Positions 40,911-49,080 of a DNA stretch of 64,000 nt are shown here, piece after piece. The stretch is from CAYWRO01 sp964460345. Its GTDB lineage: Bacteria; Planctomycetota; Phycisphaerae; Phycisphaerales; UBA1924. Position 1 is the stretch's first letter. Each line of letters opens with the position of its first letter. Under the pieces are notes generated by a model. It was not told where the DNA came from, ran no database searches, and saw nothing but the letters and a program-made list of their open reading frames with translations. Made by a program: the position numbers and the translations under genes. The stretch is from positions 22,337 to 86,336 of the forward strand of contig CAYWRO010000006.1 of the NCBI GenBank assembly GCA_964460345.1, written 5' to 3'.

Positions 40911-42224
40911 TTAATCGCCCCAGCCGAGGTCGAGATCGGGGACGGGGCGGCGGTCGCGCGTGAAGACGATGTCCGGGCCCTCCACCGGGTCGGCGAGCAT
41001 GCCGGGCGGCATGGCTTTGCCGCCATCATCGGCGCCGTTGAGGCCGACGGAGTAGAGGATGGGCTTCCCGTCCTCCACGCGGTAGACGAACGGCGCTCCG
41101 GTGATGAAGTCGGGCGGAATGGCGGCGAGTTGATCGGGGACGAGCTGGTCGAGTGAGGCGGGAAAGTCGCCACGGCGGTGGCGGTAGAGGTGGATGTGGA
41201 GGAGGAGGGTGGTGGCGTCGCGGTCATTGCGCCAGCGGGCTTCTTGACGGACGATGGCCGCGAGCATGCTGCGCTGCAGGCTGATGAGTTCACGGCGCTT
41301 GAGGCGTTCGCCCATGCCTGATGAGAGAAGCATGCCGAGGAAGTCGGCGTCCTGATCCTGTTCGATGTACGGTTCCGATTGGAGCGCAACGAGTCGGTCG
41401 AAGTCGGCCGTCACCGCGTCGAGGGAGGCCTGAATGTCTCGATTGCTATAGCCCTGACTGGCGAGCGAGGGCGGAATCAATAGAGCCTCGACTTCCAGCG
41501 TGGGCCGCAGGGGCGGGGTGCTGCACAGTTCGTCGATGACGCGAAGGAGATGTGCGCACGAGGCCTCATCGTGGCCGCTCTCGGTGAGCTGAAGACGGAT
41601 CTCTTCGAGCGTGGCGTTCTGCACAGAGAGACCGACGAGGCGATGCAGAGCGACTGGGTCGTGCTGCATCACGTGACCAAGGGCGAGGGCGTACTCGATG
41701 GACTTGGCTGCGGCGTCCCAGTCTTGTCGATGGTGATGGATGCGCGAGTGGGCCAGGAGCACGCGCATCGTCGCGCGGACGCGACCGCTGAGTGGATCGA
41801 TGCTCTCACCCGTGGAGTTCACCTTCCACTCGCGCACGAAGCGAGGCGCTGCGCGGAGGTCTGCCAGAGGCTGCAGCCACTCGTCCGTGATCACCTCGTC
41901 AAGCAGCGCGATGGCCGGCTCGGCTTCGGGGCGGGGGAGCGGCCCGTTGCGGAGCGTGTCGACGTCGTTGGCAGGGCCGAGCGGGCCGCCGCCGCGGGCC
42001 TCCCAGGCATCGAAGTCCACGCTCTCCAGCGGAGCAATCATCGCGGCGAGCTGCTGTGAGAACACGTCGGCGTCAATGGCTGGTTGTGCTGCGTCCGACC
42101 TGGGGTAGAGCGCTTCCAGCTTCGCCTCGGCATCCTGTGCGAGTGCGACGGGGTCCGGGCGATCGCAGGCGGGCAGCGCCAGGCAAAGGACCAGTAAGGC
42201 AAGGAGGGCGGGCGGGCGGCTCAT
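40911..42224 (-). CDS. Lipoprotein with pseudopilin-like C-terminal motif
   Basis: A protein of 437 residues with a lipoprotein signal (MSRPPALLALLVLCLALPA, then Cys20). The helical body ends with RGDFPASLDQLVPDQLAAIPPDF and TGAPFVYRVEDG, the same ending type as the protein at 38169. It is exported and probably anchored in the envelope. No enzyme motif is found. The region upstream contains the family B palindrome at 42282-42322. Confidence 0.68.
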   Translation of the reverse strand: MSRPPALLALLVLCLALPACDRPDPVALAQDAEAKLEALYPRSDAAQPAIDADVFSQQLAAMIAPLESVDFDAWEARGGGPLGPANDVDTLRNGPLPRPEAEPAIALLDEVITDEWLQPLADLRAAPRFVREWKVNSTGESIDPLSGRVRATMRVLLAHSRIHHHRQDWDAAAKSIEYALALGHVMQHDPVALHRLVGLSVQNATLEEIRLQLTESGHDEASCAHLLRVIDELCSTPPLRPTLEVEALLIPPSLASQGYSNRDIQASLDAVTADFDRLVALQSEPYIEQDQDADFLGMLLSSGMGERLKRRELISLQRSMLAAIVRQEARWRNDRDATTLLLHIHLYRHRRGDFPASLDQLVPDQLAAIPPDFITGAPFVYRVEDGKPILYSVGLNGADDGGKAMPPGMLADPVEGPDIVFTRDRRPVPDLDLGWGD

Positions 42225-42281
42225 TGGATCGATCCTTACGGGCGAGGCGTCGCGGCAGACGATTAACTTCCTGTGCGCTCG

Positions 42282-42322
42282 CACGGCTGCGCCGCGGAGT
42301 ACCGCGACGAGCCGTGGCACCC
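42282..42322 (+). repeat. Family B palindrome, intergenic copy
   Basis: CACGGCTGCGCCGCGGAG and TACCGCGACGAGCCGTGGCACCC form a hairpin with CACGGCT pairing to AGCCGTG. It is nearly identical to 2281-2321. It lies between the lipoprotein and dehydrogenase genes on the same strand. Confidence 0.75.
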
Positions 42323-42361
42323 CTCGTGTGGTGTTGGCGCGACCACGATGCCCAAGCCTGG

Positions 42362-43228
42362 TCAGTGCTGCTTGTTGTACTCGTACACGCCGCGACCGGT
42401 CTTGTCGCCGAGGCGTCCCGCCGTGACGAGCTGCTTCAGTAGCGGGCACGCGCGGTAACGGTCGCTATTGAGCCCGTCGGCGAGGACGTCCATGATGTGG
42501 ACGCAGGTGTCGAGGCCGATGAAGTCGGCGAGGCGCAGGGGGCCCATGGGGAAGTTGCAGCCGAGCTTCATGATTTCATCGATGTGCTCCGGCTCGGCGA
42601 CGCCTTCCATCCATGCGTAGAAGGCCTCGTTGATCATCGGCATGAGGACGCGGTTGGAGACGAAGCCCGCGCGGTCGTTGGCGGGGACGGGCGTCTTGCC
42701 CATCGCCTGCGCGAGCGCGATGGTGCGCTGGGTTGTGTCATCGCTGGTGGCGAGGCCCTTGATCACCTCGACGAGCTTCATGACCGGAACCGGGTTGAAG
42801 AAGTGCATGCCGATCACGCGCGGCGCTGCATCGGGAATAGCCGCGGCGATCTCGGTGATGCTGATGCTGCTGGTGTTGGTCGCAAGGATCTGGCCGCCTG
42901 TCAGGAGGGTGGCGAGGCGCTGGAAGATCTGCTTCTTGACGCCGGCATCCTCCACCACCGCCTCGATGACGATGTCCGCCTTTGCGAGCGCGTCGAAGGA
43001 CTCGGCATACGTGAGGCGGGCCTTTGCTTCGTCGACCTGCTGCTGGGTGAGACGCTGCTTCTCGACCTCGCGGGCCAGGCGCTTGTCGTGTCCGGTGCGG
43101 GCGCGGCCGAGGGCGTCGGCGGAGGCGTCGTGGAGGATGACGGAAAAGCCGCTGGTCGCGGCGACCTGGGCGATGCCGCCGCCCATCTGGCCGGCGCCGA
43201 TGACGCCGATGGTCTTGACGTTGTGCAT
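42362..43228 (-). CDS. 3-hydroxyacyl-CoA (3-hydroxybutyryl-CoA) dehydrogenase
   Basis: An NAD(P)-dependent enzyme of 288 residues, the size of single-domain 3-hydroxybutyryl-CoA dehydrogenases. The Rossmann GAGQMGGGIAQVAA is near residue 10. Then follow ATNTSSISITEIA, the catalytic His segment RVIGMHFFNPVPVMKLVEV, and the C-terminal domain with NDRAGFVSNRVLMPMINEA and GPLRLADFIGLDTC. It interconverts 3-hydroxyacyl-CoA and acetoacyl-CoA in beta-oxidation or butyrate-type pathways. GGAG lies six bases from the ATG. It is divergent from the TPR gene. Confidence 0.94.
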   Translation of the reverse strand: MHNVKTIGVIGAGQMGGGIAQVAATSGFSVILHDASADALGRARTGHDKRLAREVEKQRLTQQQVDEAKARLTYAESFDALAKADIVIEAVVEDAGVKKQIFQRLATLLTGGQILATNTSSISITEIAAAIPDAAPRVIGMHFFNPVPVMKLVEVIKGLATSDDTTQRTIALAQAMGKTPVPANDRAGFVSNRVLMPMINEAFYAWMEGVAEPEHIDEIMKLGCNFPMGPLRLADFIGLDTCVHIMDVLADGLNSDRYRACPLLKQLVTAGRLGDKTGRGVYEYNKQH

Positions 43229-43314
43229 GTCGATCTCCGTTGCTCGGATTGTGCGGGAAATGGGCCGTGGGACGGCCGGATCGATAGGATAGACCCGCCA
43301 GTCAGGAGGCCCCC

Positions 43315-43626
43315 ATGTCGCGACTCGACAAGCTGATGAAACTGCTGGAGAGCGAGCCGGATGATCCATTCGTGCTGTACGCGATCGCTCAGGAGAAGGC
43401 CGGTGTGCAGCAGTGGACCGAGGCGATCGAGTTCTACGCGCGATGCCTCGAGGCAGAGCCGGAGTACTGCTACGCGTGGTACCACAAGGCGGTGGCGGAG
43501 CGGGAATCTGGAGACGTGGAGGCGGCCGTGCGAACGCTGGAGGAGGGAGTCCGCGTGGCGCAGCGCGCCGGGGACTCTAAGGCGCAGAACGAGATGAGCG
43601 CCCTGCTTGAGGAGATCCGACCTTGA
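43315..43626 (+). CDS. Tetratricopeptide-repeat protein
   Basis: A small protein of 103 residues with about two TPR motifs: ALYAIAQEK-type helix pairs starting at PFVLYAIAQEKAG, and AWYHKAVAERESGDVEAA. TPRs are protein-protein adaptors, and no other domain is attached. AGGAGG precedes the ATG. The stop overlaps the TTG start of recX, so the two are coupled. Confidence 0.85.
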   Translation: MSRLDKLMKLLESEPDDPFVLYAIAQEKAGVQQWTEAIEFYARCLEAEPEYCYAWYHKAVAERESGDVEAAVRTLEEGVRVAQRAGDSKAQNEMSALLEEIRP

Positions 43627-44399
43627 GAGGGCGTGGGGCAGGCAAACGCGAGCGGGGATCTCGCGGCCGCGGCGGCCGGCGGAAGCGGACCGCGCCTGAG
43701 CCCGTGCCGGCGGAGGGGGTGATCGGAGCCGTCGCGCCGCACGGGCCAGACCCGTCGCGGTGGGCGATCAAGCTGGAGCGGCGCACGGTCGCCGTGCTGG
43801 ACCAGCGCGACGTGACTGCCCTGAACCTGGCGCCGGGCGTGGAACTCACCGAAGAGCTCGCGCAGCGGATCACTGCCGCGGCGGGCCGAGTGCGAGCCAT
43901 GGACGACGCCAAGCGGCTGCTGTCTGCCCGCGGCATGAGCCGCGGCCGGCTGGTTGACCGGCTGACCCAGCGTGGGCACGACCGCAGCGCGGCCGAGGTC
44001 GCCGCCGCGGAGGCCGTGCGGGTGGGCTTGCTGGATGAGCGGGCGTACGCCGCGGCGGTCGTGCGGGGCTTGCTGCACGGCAAGCCGGCGGGCCGCTCGC
44101 TGTTGATGGGACGCCTGCGCGAGCGTCGCGTGACGCCGGAGATTGCAGAGGAGGTCGTCGCGGCGGCTCTGGAGGGGGTGGACCAGGCGGAGGGGGCGGA
44201 GGAACTGGCGAAGCGGCGGGTGCGGACCATGTCGCCGTCGCTGCCGCTGGAGAAGGTGCGATCGCGGCTGTACGGGTACCTGGCACGGCGCGGGTTTCCG
44301 CCGGATGTCTGTGCGGGAGCCGTGCGGGCGGCTACGGCAGAGTGGGGGGCGGAGAGCGGCGAAGAGCGGACGGAGCAGGACAGTGGGGATACGCTGTGA
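43623..44399 (+). CDS. recX: RecX-family regulatory protein
   Basis: A protein of 258 residues. The core RecX three-helix repeats begin after about 85 residues, with ARGMSRGRLVDRLTQRGHD, GLLDERAYAAAVVRGLL and LRERRVTPEIAEEVV. The last helices are LYGYLARRGFPPDV. RecX binds RecA filaments and modulates recombination. The basic Gly/Arg-rich N-terminus is much longer than usual. The start is a TTG at 43623 overlapping the TPR stop (TTGA), and a later start cannot be excluded. No recA is adjacent. Confidence 0.82.
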   Translation: MRGRGAGKRERGSRGRGGRRKRTAPEPVPAEGVIGAVAPHGPDPSRWAIKLERRTVAVLDQRDVTALNLAPGVELTEELAQRITAAAGRVRAMDDAKRLLSARGMSRGRLVDRLTQRGHDRSAAEVAAAEAVRVGLLDERAYAAAVVRGLLHGKPAGRSLLMGRLRERRVTPEIAEEVVAAALEGVDQAEGAEELAKRRVRTMSPSLPLEKVRSRLYGYLARRGFPPDVCAGAVRAATAEWGAESGEERTEQDSGDTL

Positions 44400-44555
44400 C
44401 CAATAGGGTGGTGGGGGGCCGGGGAGTGGGGGCGCCCACATCGGGAGCGGAACGGCATGGATGACGGCTGTAGAGTGAAGAATGAGGGTGCCACTGCTCA
44501 CGGTGCTCCGCGCAGCAGTGCAGGAGGGGACAGGTTTGCGGGGATCTCGCGCGCG

Positions 44556-45218
44556 ATGGCAGTGGCGGCGCGAGTCGCGGCTCCTTGTGCCGCGTTGCTG
44601 CTGGCGGCGTGCTCCAGTCCGCTGAACCAGGGTCGGTTGATCGGCGGCGAAGTGGCGCTGGATGCGGTCACGCCGGAACTGGAGCGGGGGGAGCGGGAAT
44701 GGCAGCCGATCTCCGTGGTGTCGCTGGACCGGTCAAACTGGGAGGAAATGCGGTTCCTGGTGCCGTTGGATGCGGCGGAGCATCAGCCGATCTATACGCA
44801 ACACCCGCACCAACTCTGGCAGACCGCGCGGCAGCGGGGCGAGTACCCGACGGCTGAGACGGCGCTCGATACCGAGACGGTGGACATGATGGACGAGCAG
44901 GCTCTGGAACTGCTCGTTGCACCGGTCTCGGCGCTGTTTGACATTGCGATGTTCCCGGCGCGGGCAGTCGCCGGGGCAGTGGGGGATGAGACGTGGGGCG
45001 CCCACCCCTGGGAGACGGTCGCGAGCCCGCTGGAGCCGTACGAGCGTGCTCCGGGTGGCCATCCGACTGGCCCGGAGGTCGCCGCCGACGGCGAAGAAAC
45101 AGCGGGCGGGGGCGATGATGAAGCGACACCGCCGACGGGATGGCCCTGGGAAGAGGCCGAGCCGGAACCGGTCCGGCCCGAACCGCCGCGGCGGCCGTCG
45201 CTGGAGGTTGGCGGATGA
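44556..45218 (+). CDS. Exported lipoprotein, Pro/Glu-rich C-terminus
   Basis: A protein of 220 residues with a lipoprotein signal ending LLLAAC (Cys19). The mature part has a predicted folded segment (about 35-150) with PIYTQHPHQLWQTARQRG and a helical LLVAPVSALFDIAMFPARAV piece. A proline- and glutamate-rich tail ends the protein. No family is recognised. The stop overlaps the start of the rhodanese gene by four bases (ATGA). Confidence 0.65.
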   Translation: MAVAARVAAPCAALLLAACSSPLNQGRLIGGEVALDAVTPELERGEREWQPISVVSLDRSNWEEMRFLVPLDAAEHQPIYTQHPHQLWQTARQRGEYPTAETALDTETVDMMDEQALELLVAPVSALFDIAMFPARAVAGAVGDETWGAHPWETVASPLEPYERAPGGHPTGPEVAADGEETAGGGDDEATPPTGWPWEEAEPEPVRPEPPRRPSLEVGG

Positions 45219-45640
45219 GCGGGAAAGGTCTGGACGAGCGCGGACTGCCGCTGGGGTACTACTTCCGGGCGGATTGGGAAGTGACGCCGCGGCAGGTGAA
45301 GGAGAAGCTGGAGGCCGACGGGCTGTTCCTGCTGGATTGCCGCAAGGAAGCCGAGTGGGAGCGATGTCACATCGACGGGGCGACGCTGATTCCGGTGAAG
45401 GAGTTGGCCCAGCGGACGGATGATCTGGCCGAGATGTGCGGGGGCAAGGGGCGGGAGATCGTGGTGTACTGCCACTCCGGCCGGCGGGCGCTGTGGGCGG
45501 CGCTGTACCTGCGCGAGGCGGGGTTTGACAAGGTCAAGTCAATGGCTGGCGGAATCGACCTGTGGGCGTATGACATCGATCCGACGCTGGAGCGATACCC
45601 GCGGAGTTCGACGGGAAAGCTGGCGTTTGAAGTTGTGTGA
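45215..45640 (+). CDS. Rhodanese-like sulfurtransferase
   Basis: A single rhodanese domain protein of 141 residues. The fold shows LFLLDCRKEAEWERCHIDGA, IVVYCHSGRRALWAALYL and GGIDLWAYDID. The active-site loop is CHSGRR, with Cys first as in persulfide-forming enzymes. It may be a thiosulfate or protein-bound-sulfur transferase. No signal peptide is visible, so it is cytoplasmic even though it is coupled to a lipoprotein gene. Confidence 0.92.
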   Translation: MSGKGLDERGLPLGYYFRADWEVTPRQVKEKLEADGLFLLDCRKEAEWERCHIDGATLIPVKELAQRTDDLAEMCGGKGREIVVYCHSGRRALWAALYLREAGFDKVKSMAGGIDLWAYDIDPTLERYPRSSTGKLAFEVV

Positions 45641-45848
45641 CGGCAATGTCGGCGACGCGACAGTGAGGGAGCTTCGTCGGCGAGTTTGTACACGTTTGCG
45701 GTGCCCACAAGTTCTACGCGCTAATGAGCCGCCCTTTCAGGGCTCCGGTCTCTCCAACTCCTTGCGCGAGTCGCAGGCCTTTACCCAGGGCGTTGCCCTG
45801 GGCTGGGGCTGAAACGCACCTTTGGTGCTGACCCCGCCCTTGGTTACG
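45641..45848. repeat. Intergenic string of three short hairpins
   Basis: A 208-base gap without a gene. Three small palindromes occur in a row: GCCCT-TTC-AGGGC around 45731-45745, CCCAGGGC-GTT-GCCCTGGG at 45784-45802, and GCACC-TTT-GGTGC around 45811-45826. The text CCCAGGGCGTTGCCCTGGG is a repeat type I have seen reported as dispersed in planctomycete genomes, but I cannot check copies beyond this window. It ends right at the stop of the downstream convergent gene. Confidence 0.5.
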
Positions 45849-46523
45849 TCAGGTGAGTGAAGAGGCGAGGACCGCCGCAAGGGCGATTGCGCCGAGGACG
45901 ATCAACGCGAGGGTCACGCGGCGGCGGATTCGTGCTTCGCGGTGGGCGCGGGCCAGGGCGGGGGCGGGATCCAGATCGTCCAGCCAGGCGCGCAGGGCCT
46001 CTGTGGCCGCAGTGACGTTGTTCACCTCGGAGGAGGCGCTGTCGGCGTTCGCATCGGATTCGGCGCGCGCGAACTGCCGTTGCAGGTGCTCATCCGCCGC
46101 CTCCAGGTGGCGCGCCGTGGCGGTCTTGGAGCAGTCCATGGCACGGCTCGCGGCCATGAGATCGAGGTCGTCCAGGCGTGAAAGGATCCAGGCCTCCATC
46201 GGCTGCCGCGGCATGGAGTGGAGGTGGCGGAGGAGCTCGGCTGCAAGGGTTGGCGGGCGTGGCACTGGCATGTACTCGTGCCGGTGCTGAGTTCCGGTCG
46301 ATTCGCCATGGGCAAGAGTATTTGCCCACGCCACCCTGCTGCCAGAGGGCAGCTCGCGGGCGGTGAGGATGACGAGGCGGTCCAGATGGGCTGCGTCAAG
46401 CCGGTCGAGGTCGCCGCGGCGGCGCCACACGACGCGGCGGACAAGGGGAACGGCCTGGTCGGGGGAGGCGAGCAGATGGGCGAGCCGCCAGACGCGTCGT
46501 TCGTAGGCCTGCTGGCGGTTCAT
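45849..46523 (-). CDS. Sigma-70-region-4-like protein with C-terminal membrane helix
   Basis: A protein of 224 residues. The N-terminal half has sigma-factor-like helices (MNRQQAYERRVWRLAHLL, RRVVWRRRGDLDRLDAAHLDRLV). At about 120-145 a helix-turn-helix resembles region 4 (MAASRAMDCSKTATARHLEAAD). A membrane helix (about 203-222) ends the protein. Membrane-tethered sigma-like proteins of this kind are known in planctomycetes; the function is inferred and uncertain. About 27 residues (63-89) come from an in-frame palindromic element at 46257-46336. Confidence 0.6.
   Translation of the reverse strand: MNRQQAYERRVWRLAHLLASPDQAVPLVRRVVWRRRGDLDRLDAAHLDRLVILTARELPSGSRVAWANTLAHGESTGTQHRHEYMPVPRPPTLAAELLRHLHSMPRQPMEAWILSRLDDLDLMAASRAMDCSKTATARHLEAADEHLQRQFARAESDANADSASSEVNNVTAATEALRAWLDDLDPAPALARAHREARIRRRVTLALIVLGAIALAAVLASSLT
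46257..46336. repeat. Bipartite palindromic element (family C) inside a gene
   Basis: An element of about 80 bp with ends GCGTGGCAC and CCACGCCACCC. It has two internal hairpins, CTGGCATGTACTCGTGCCGG and TGGGCAA-GAGTAT-TTGCCCA. It matches the intergenic element at 46544-46626 (read on the opposite strand) in order, ends and first hairpin. It is read through in frame by the gene at 45849-46523. Confidence 0.75.
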
Positions 46524-46543
46524 GGGGGATTGTACATTGCGCT

Positions 46544-46626
46544 GGGTGGCATGGGCATGTACTCATGCCCATGATGCTGTGGGCAGCACAGACCAGCACT
46601 GGCATGAGTACATGCCAGTGCCACCC
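46544..46626. repeat. Bipartite palindromic element (family C), intergenic copy
   Basis: Two hairpins in tandem: TGGGCATG-TACT-CATGCCCA at about 46551-46571 and CACTGGCATGAGTACATGCCAGTG at 46597-46620. They are framed by GGTGGC (46545-46550) and GCCACC (46620-46625). It is the sister of the copy inside the neighbouring gene, inverted relative to it. Confidence 0.8.
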
Positions 46627-46638
46627 CCTTCAGAAGTG

Positions 46639-46674
46639 CAAAAAGAAGAGCCCGGCCGCTTGGGCCGGGGCTCT
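46639..46674 (-). terminator. Rho-independent terminator for the gene at 46712
   Basis: On the minus strand AGAGCCCCGGCC pairs with GGCCGGGCTCT over a short loop with a bulged base, followed by TTCTTTTT. It is about 37 bases past the stop of the PEP-CTERM-like gene. Confidence 0.8.
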
Positions 46675-46711
46675 ATCAAGACCTTACTGTCCCTCAGCGT
46701 AGATGTGAGGG

Positions 46712-47455
46712 TTAGCGGCGGCGACGGATCGCGACCAGACCGCCGAGGCCGAGGAGCGCCGCAGCGCCCGGGGCCGGGATGATCTCAATCGTGATGGTTC
46801 CAGCCGTGGTGGGCGTCAGGACGTTGCCGTCAGCATTACGGATGACCGAACCCAAGGGGTTCTCGGAGTTGAGCGAGATCGTGACGGTACGAGCGCTCGT
46901 GTCCGTGGTGGACCAAGTGAAGGTGTAGAACTTGCCTTCGCCACCCGGAGCATCCGGTCCCACGGTGGTGTTAGCACCAAGGAAACGCCACGTGCCATCA
47001 GGAAGCAGTTCACCGTTGCTGACGTGGTTGTTCGTCTCGGGAGCAATGTTGACAACCGAGCGCCAAGCCCCGAAGAGGCCAGCCTGCTCGCTGTCGACTG
47101 TGTTGTCCAAGACACCCGGGAGGACAATCGGGTTCTGGCCGGCGGTCTCGAACTGCGACCAGAAGTTCTTGCTGAATGAGCCGGAGCCATCGTCGCTCAC
47201 GATGAGCGGGCCGCCGAACCAAACGTCGCCCGCCGAGGCACCGGTAACATCGACGAACGCGTACAGGTCAATGCTGAACTCCGTCGCACCGGTCAGGTCG
47301 ACCGAGATAACGCCGGGGTTCGCATAGGTCGCCGGCGTCGTCCCACCGGTGCCAGTGATCTCGCGGGTACGAAGGTCCAAGCTGACGGTCTGCGCCATCG
47401 CGGTACCAGCCACTGCGAGCATACCAGCCGCAGCAATCAAACCAATCTTCTTCAC
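46712..47455 (-). CDS. Exported protein with PEP-CTERM-like sorting tail
   Basis: A protein of 247 residues with a signal peptide (MKKIGLIAAAGMLAVAGTAMA, in two pieces, cleaved near AMA-QT). A beta-rich body of unknown fold follows. The end IPAPGAAALLGLGGLVAIRR plus Arg residues is a tripartite sorting signal: short PxP motif, membrane helix and basic cluster, of the PEP-CTERM/MYXO-CTERM style. The start codon is a GTG with AAGGAG at ideal spacing. A near-consensus promoter lies at 47513-47541 and a terminator at 46639, so it is an independent transcription unit. Confidence 0.82.
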   Translation of the reverse strand: MKKIGLIAAAGMLAVAGTAMAQTVSLDLRTREITGTGGTTPATYANPGVISVDLTGATEFSIDLYAFVDVTGASAGDVWFGGPLIVSDDGSGSFSKNFWSQFETAGQNPIVLPGVLDNTVDSEQAGLFGAWRSVVNIAPETNNHVSNGELLPDGTWRFLGANTTVGPDAPGGEGKFYTFTWSTTDTSARTVTISLNSENPLGSVIRNADGNVLTPTTAGTITIEIIPAPGAAALLGLGGLVAIRRRR

Positions 47456-47512
47456 AGGAGTTCTCCTTCAACTATTGGGGCAGTAAGGGAAACCACATAC
47501 AACGACGGGCCA

Positions 47513-47541
47513 AAGGTACATCAAGTCTCAAGGTGTGTCAA
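47513..47541 (-). promoter_or_regulatory. Promoter of the PEP-CTERM-like gene
   Basis: On the minus strand a perfect -35 TTGACA (47541-47536) is 17 bases from TACCTT (47518-47513). This is followed after about 58 bases by the GTG start. The -10 is weak. Confidence 0.55.
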
Positions 47542-47636
47542 GAGGTTTCGTAGTAAAAACACCCCTCTTTGTGCGGTCTTGGCGAACCGGGCTCCGGGTG
47601 TGCGCTTTGGGGCGCAAGTTCCTGAAACTCCGGTCG

Positions 47637-49034
47637 TTACGGCTCGACAACGGGGGGTTCCTGTTCGTCTGTCGGGGCGGAAGGGATCCCAATTTGGAAC
47701 AGATCGAGGGCGCGCGCGTGCCCCTTTGATGGGGGGGCGAGCAGCAGAAACTGCGCGGAATCGCGGGTTGCACGCGGAATGCCGGGCACGGAAAGGGCTC
47801 TGGCGACTGTCTGATCGGGTTCGGTTCGGGTGTGGGACGGGTCGGGCTGGTAGATCAGGCCGTCGGAGGTGGTGAGGAACGCCGCGGCGGGGCCGGCGGG
47901 GGCCCAGGCGACTGAGCCCTCGGCCCAATCGATGAGGCCGACGGGGGTCGGAGAACCCGTCGGGGGCCGGGTGGCCCCGGGGGCCGGCTGGGAGTCGGCA
48001 GCCCAGGTGACGATGTTGCGGCGGTCGGGGTGAAAGAAGGTGAAAGAGGATTGCGTTATCGGATCACGGCTCGGAGAGTCGTGCCACCCATGCCACCCGT
48101 TCATGGGGGCGAGGGCCTGGTGGACCCAAAGAGGGTTGGTCGAGGGGCTCAGGTAGACGCGGGCGTCGACTTCGAGGCCGGACTCTGCGAGCGTGAAGCG
48201 GAGGAGTTCGACGCCGCGGTCGGATTCGGGTGTGTCGTCGTGATGGATGACGAAGGCGTAGAGCTGGCCGTGGGCGTCGAAGGCGGGGGCGATGAGTTGT
48301 GTGGAGTGGGTGGGGGGGCGCCAGGTGAGTTGGCGTGTGACAGCAGAGTTGTTCGAAGGCGAGTTGAACGAGGGACGGGTGAGAGAATCGTGGGAACGCT
48401 CCCTTTCGGTCGCGTCTCTGCTGAAGAGCAACACGAGTTCTGCTGGAGACGTTGCATCGTCTCTGCGCGTGAAGGCCAGCGTGCCGTTGGGCGCGAGCGC
48501 TGCGTGGGCATTGACGTGTTCATCGCGGATGAGCCAGTCGAGCGAAGCGTTGTCCCAGTGCGCGAAACCGATCCAGCGAGACCCGTCCGGCCGCGGGCTT
48601 TCTACGAGGAAGCCGCGATCATTTGTGGAGCGGCCGAGCATGAGGGCGGCGTGGGGGAGTTCGTGGGCGCGGCGAAGCCGAGTGTCGTCGATGTCGTAGA
48701 TGACGATGCGCGCGCCGGCGGGCGGTGATGCGCCGGGTTCGCCGAGGAGGGCCGGCCAGGAGGGGGCTGCGCCGATGGCGGCGGCGATGTGTGCGCCGTC
48801 GGGACTGGTGAGGGGGAGTACCTGGCCGTCATACTCAATCTGTCCGAGTGGTAGCACGGCAAGGCGCACGTGCGAGCGAACCGTGGCAGCGTCGGGCACC
48901 GGCGTGGCGAGAGGCTCGGCGGCGTGGTGCGTTTCGGTGCGGGGGATCGGCCGGTTGATCGCGGGCGCGGGGCGGCGGTGCTCGGTGACGCAGGCGGCGA
49001 GAAGGAGCAACAGTGCACAATGCAGAATGCACAT
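47637..49034 (-). CDS. Lipoprotein at the end of the secretion operon
   Basis: A protein of 465 residues with a very short lipoprotein signal (MCILHCALLLLLAA, Cys15). The body has strand-rich pieces such as PLGQIEYDGQVLPLTSPDGAHIAAAIG, GRSTNDRGFLVESPRPDGSRW, GTLAFTRRDD and FTFFHPDRRNIVTWAADS. These look like WD/TolB-type beta-propeller blades. It has no catalytic motif. It follows the secretin gene gspD with a 46-base gap, so it may be a lipid-anchored accessory of the secretion system. This is inferred from position. Confidence 0.65.
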   Translation of the reverse strand: MCILHCALLLLLAACVTEHRRPAPAINRPIPRTETHHAAEPLATPVPDAATVRSHVRLAVLPLGQIEYDGQVLPLTSPDGAHIAAAIGAAPSWPALLGEPGASPPAGARIVIYDIDDTRLRRAHELPHAALMLGRSTNDRGFLVESPRPDGSRWIGFAHWDNASLDWLIRDEHVNAHAALAPNGTLAFTRRDDATSPAELVLLFSRDATERERSHDSLTRPSFNSPSNNSAVTRQLTWRPPTHSTQLIAPAFDAHGQLYAFVIHHDDTPESDRGVELLRFTLAESGLEVDARVYLSPSTNPLWVHQALAPMNGWHGWHDSPSRDPITQSSFTFFHPDRRNIVTWAADSQPAPGATRPPTGSPTPVGLIDWAEGSVAWAPAGPAAAFLTTSDGLIYQPDPSHTRTEPDQTVARALSVPGIPRATRDSAQFLLLAPPSKGHARALDLFQIGIPSAPTDEQEPPVVEP

Positions 49035-49080
49035 TGCGCCATAAGAAGGGGGGCGACGGGTCACTGGTCGTGATCCTCGT

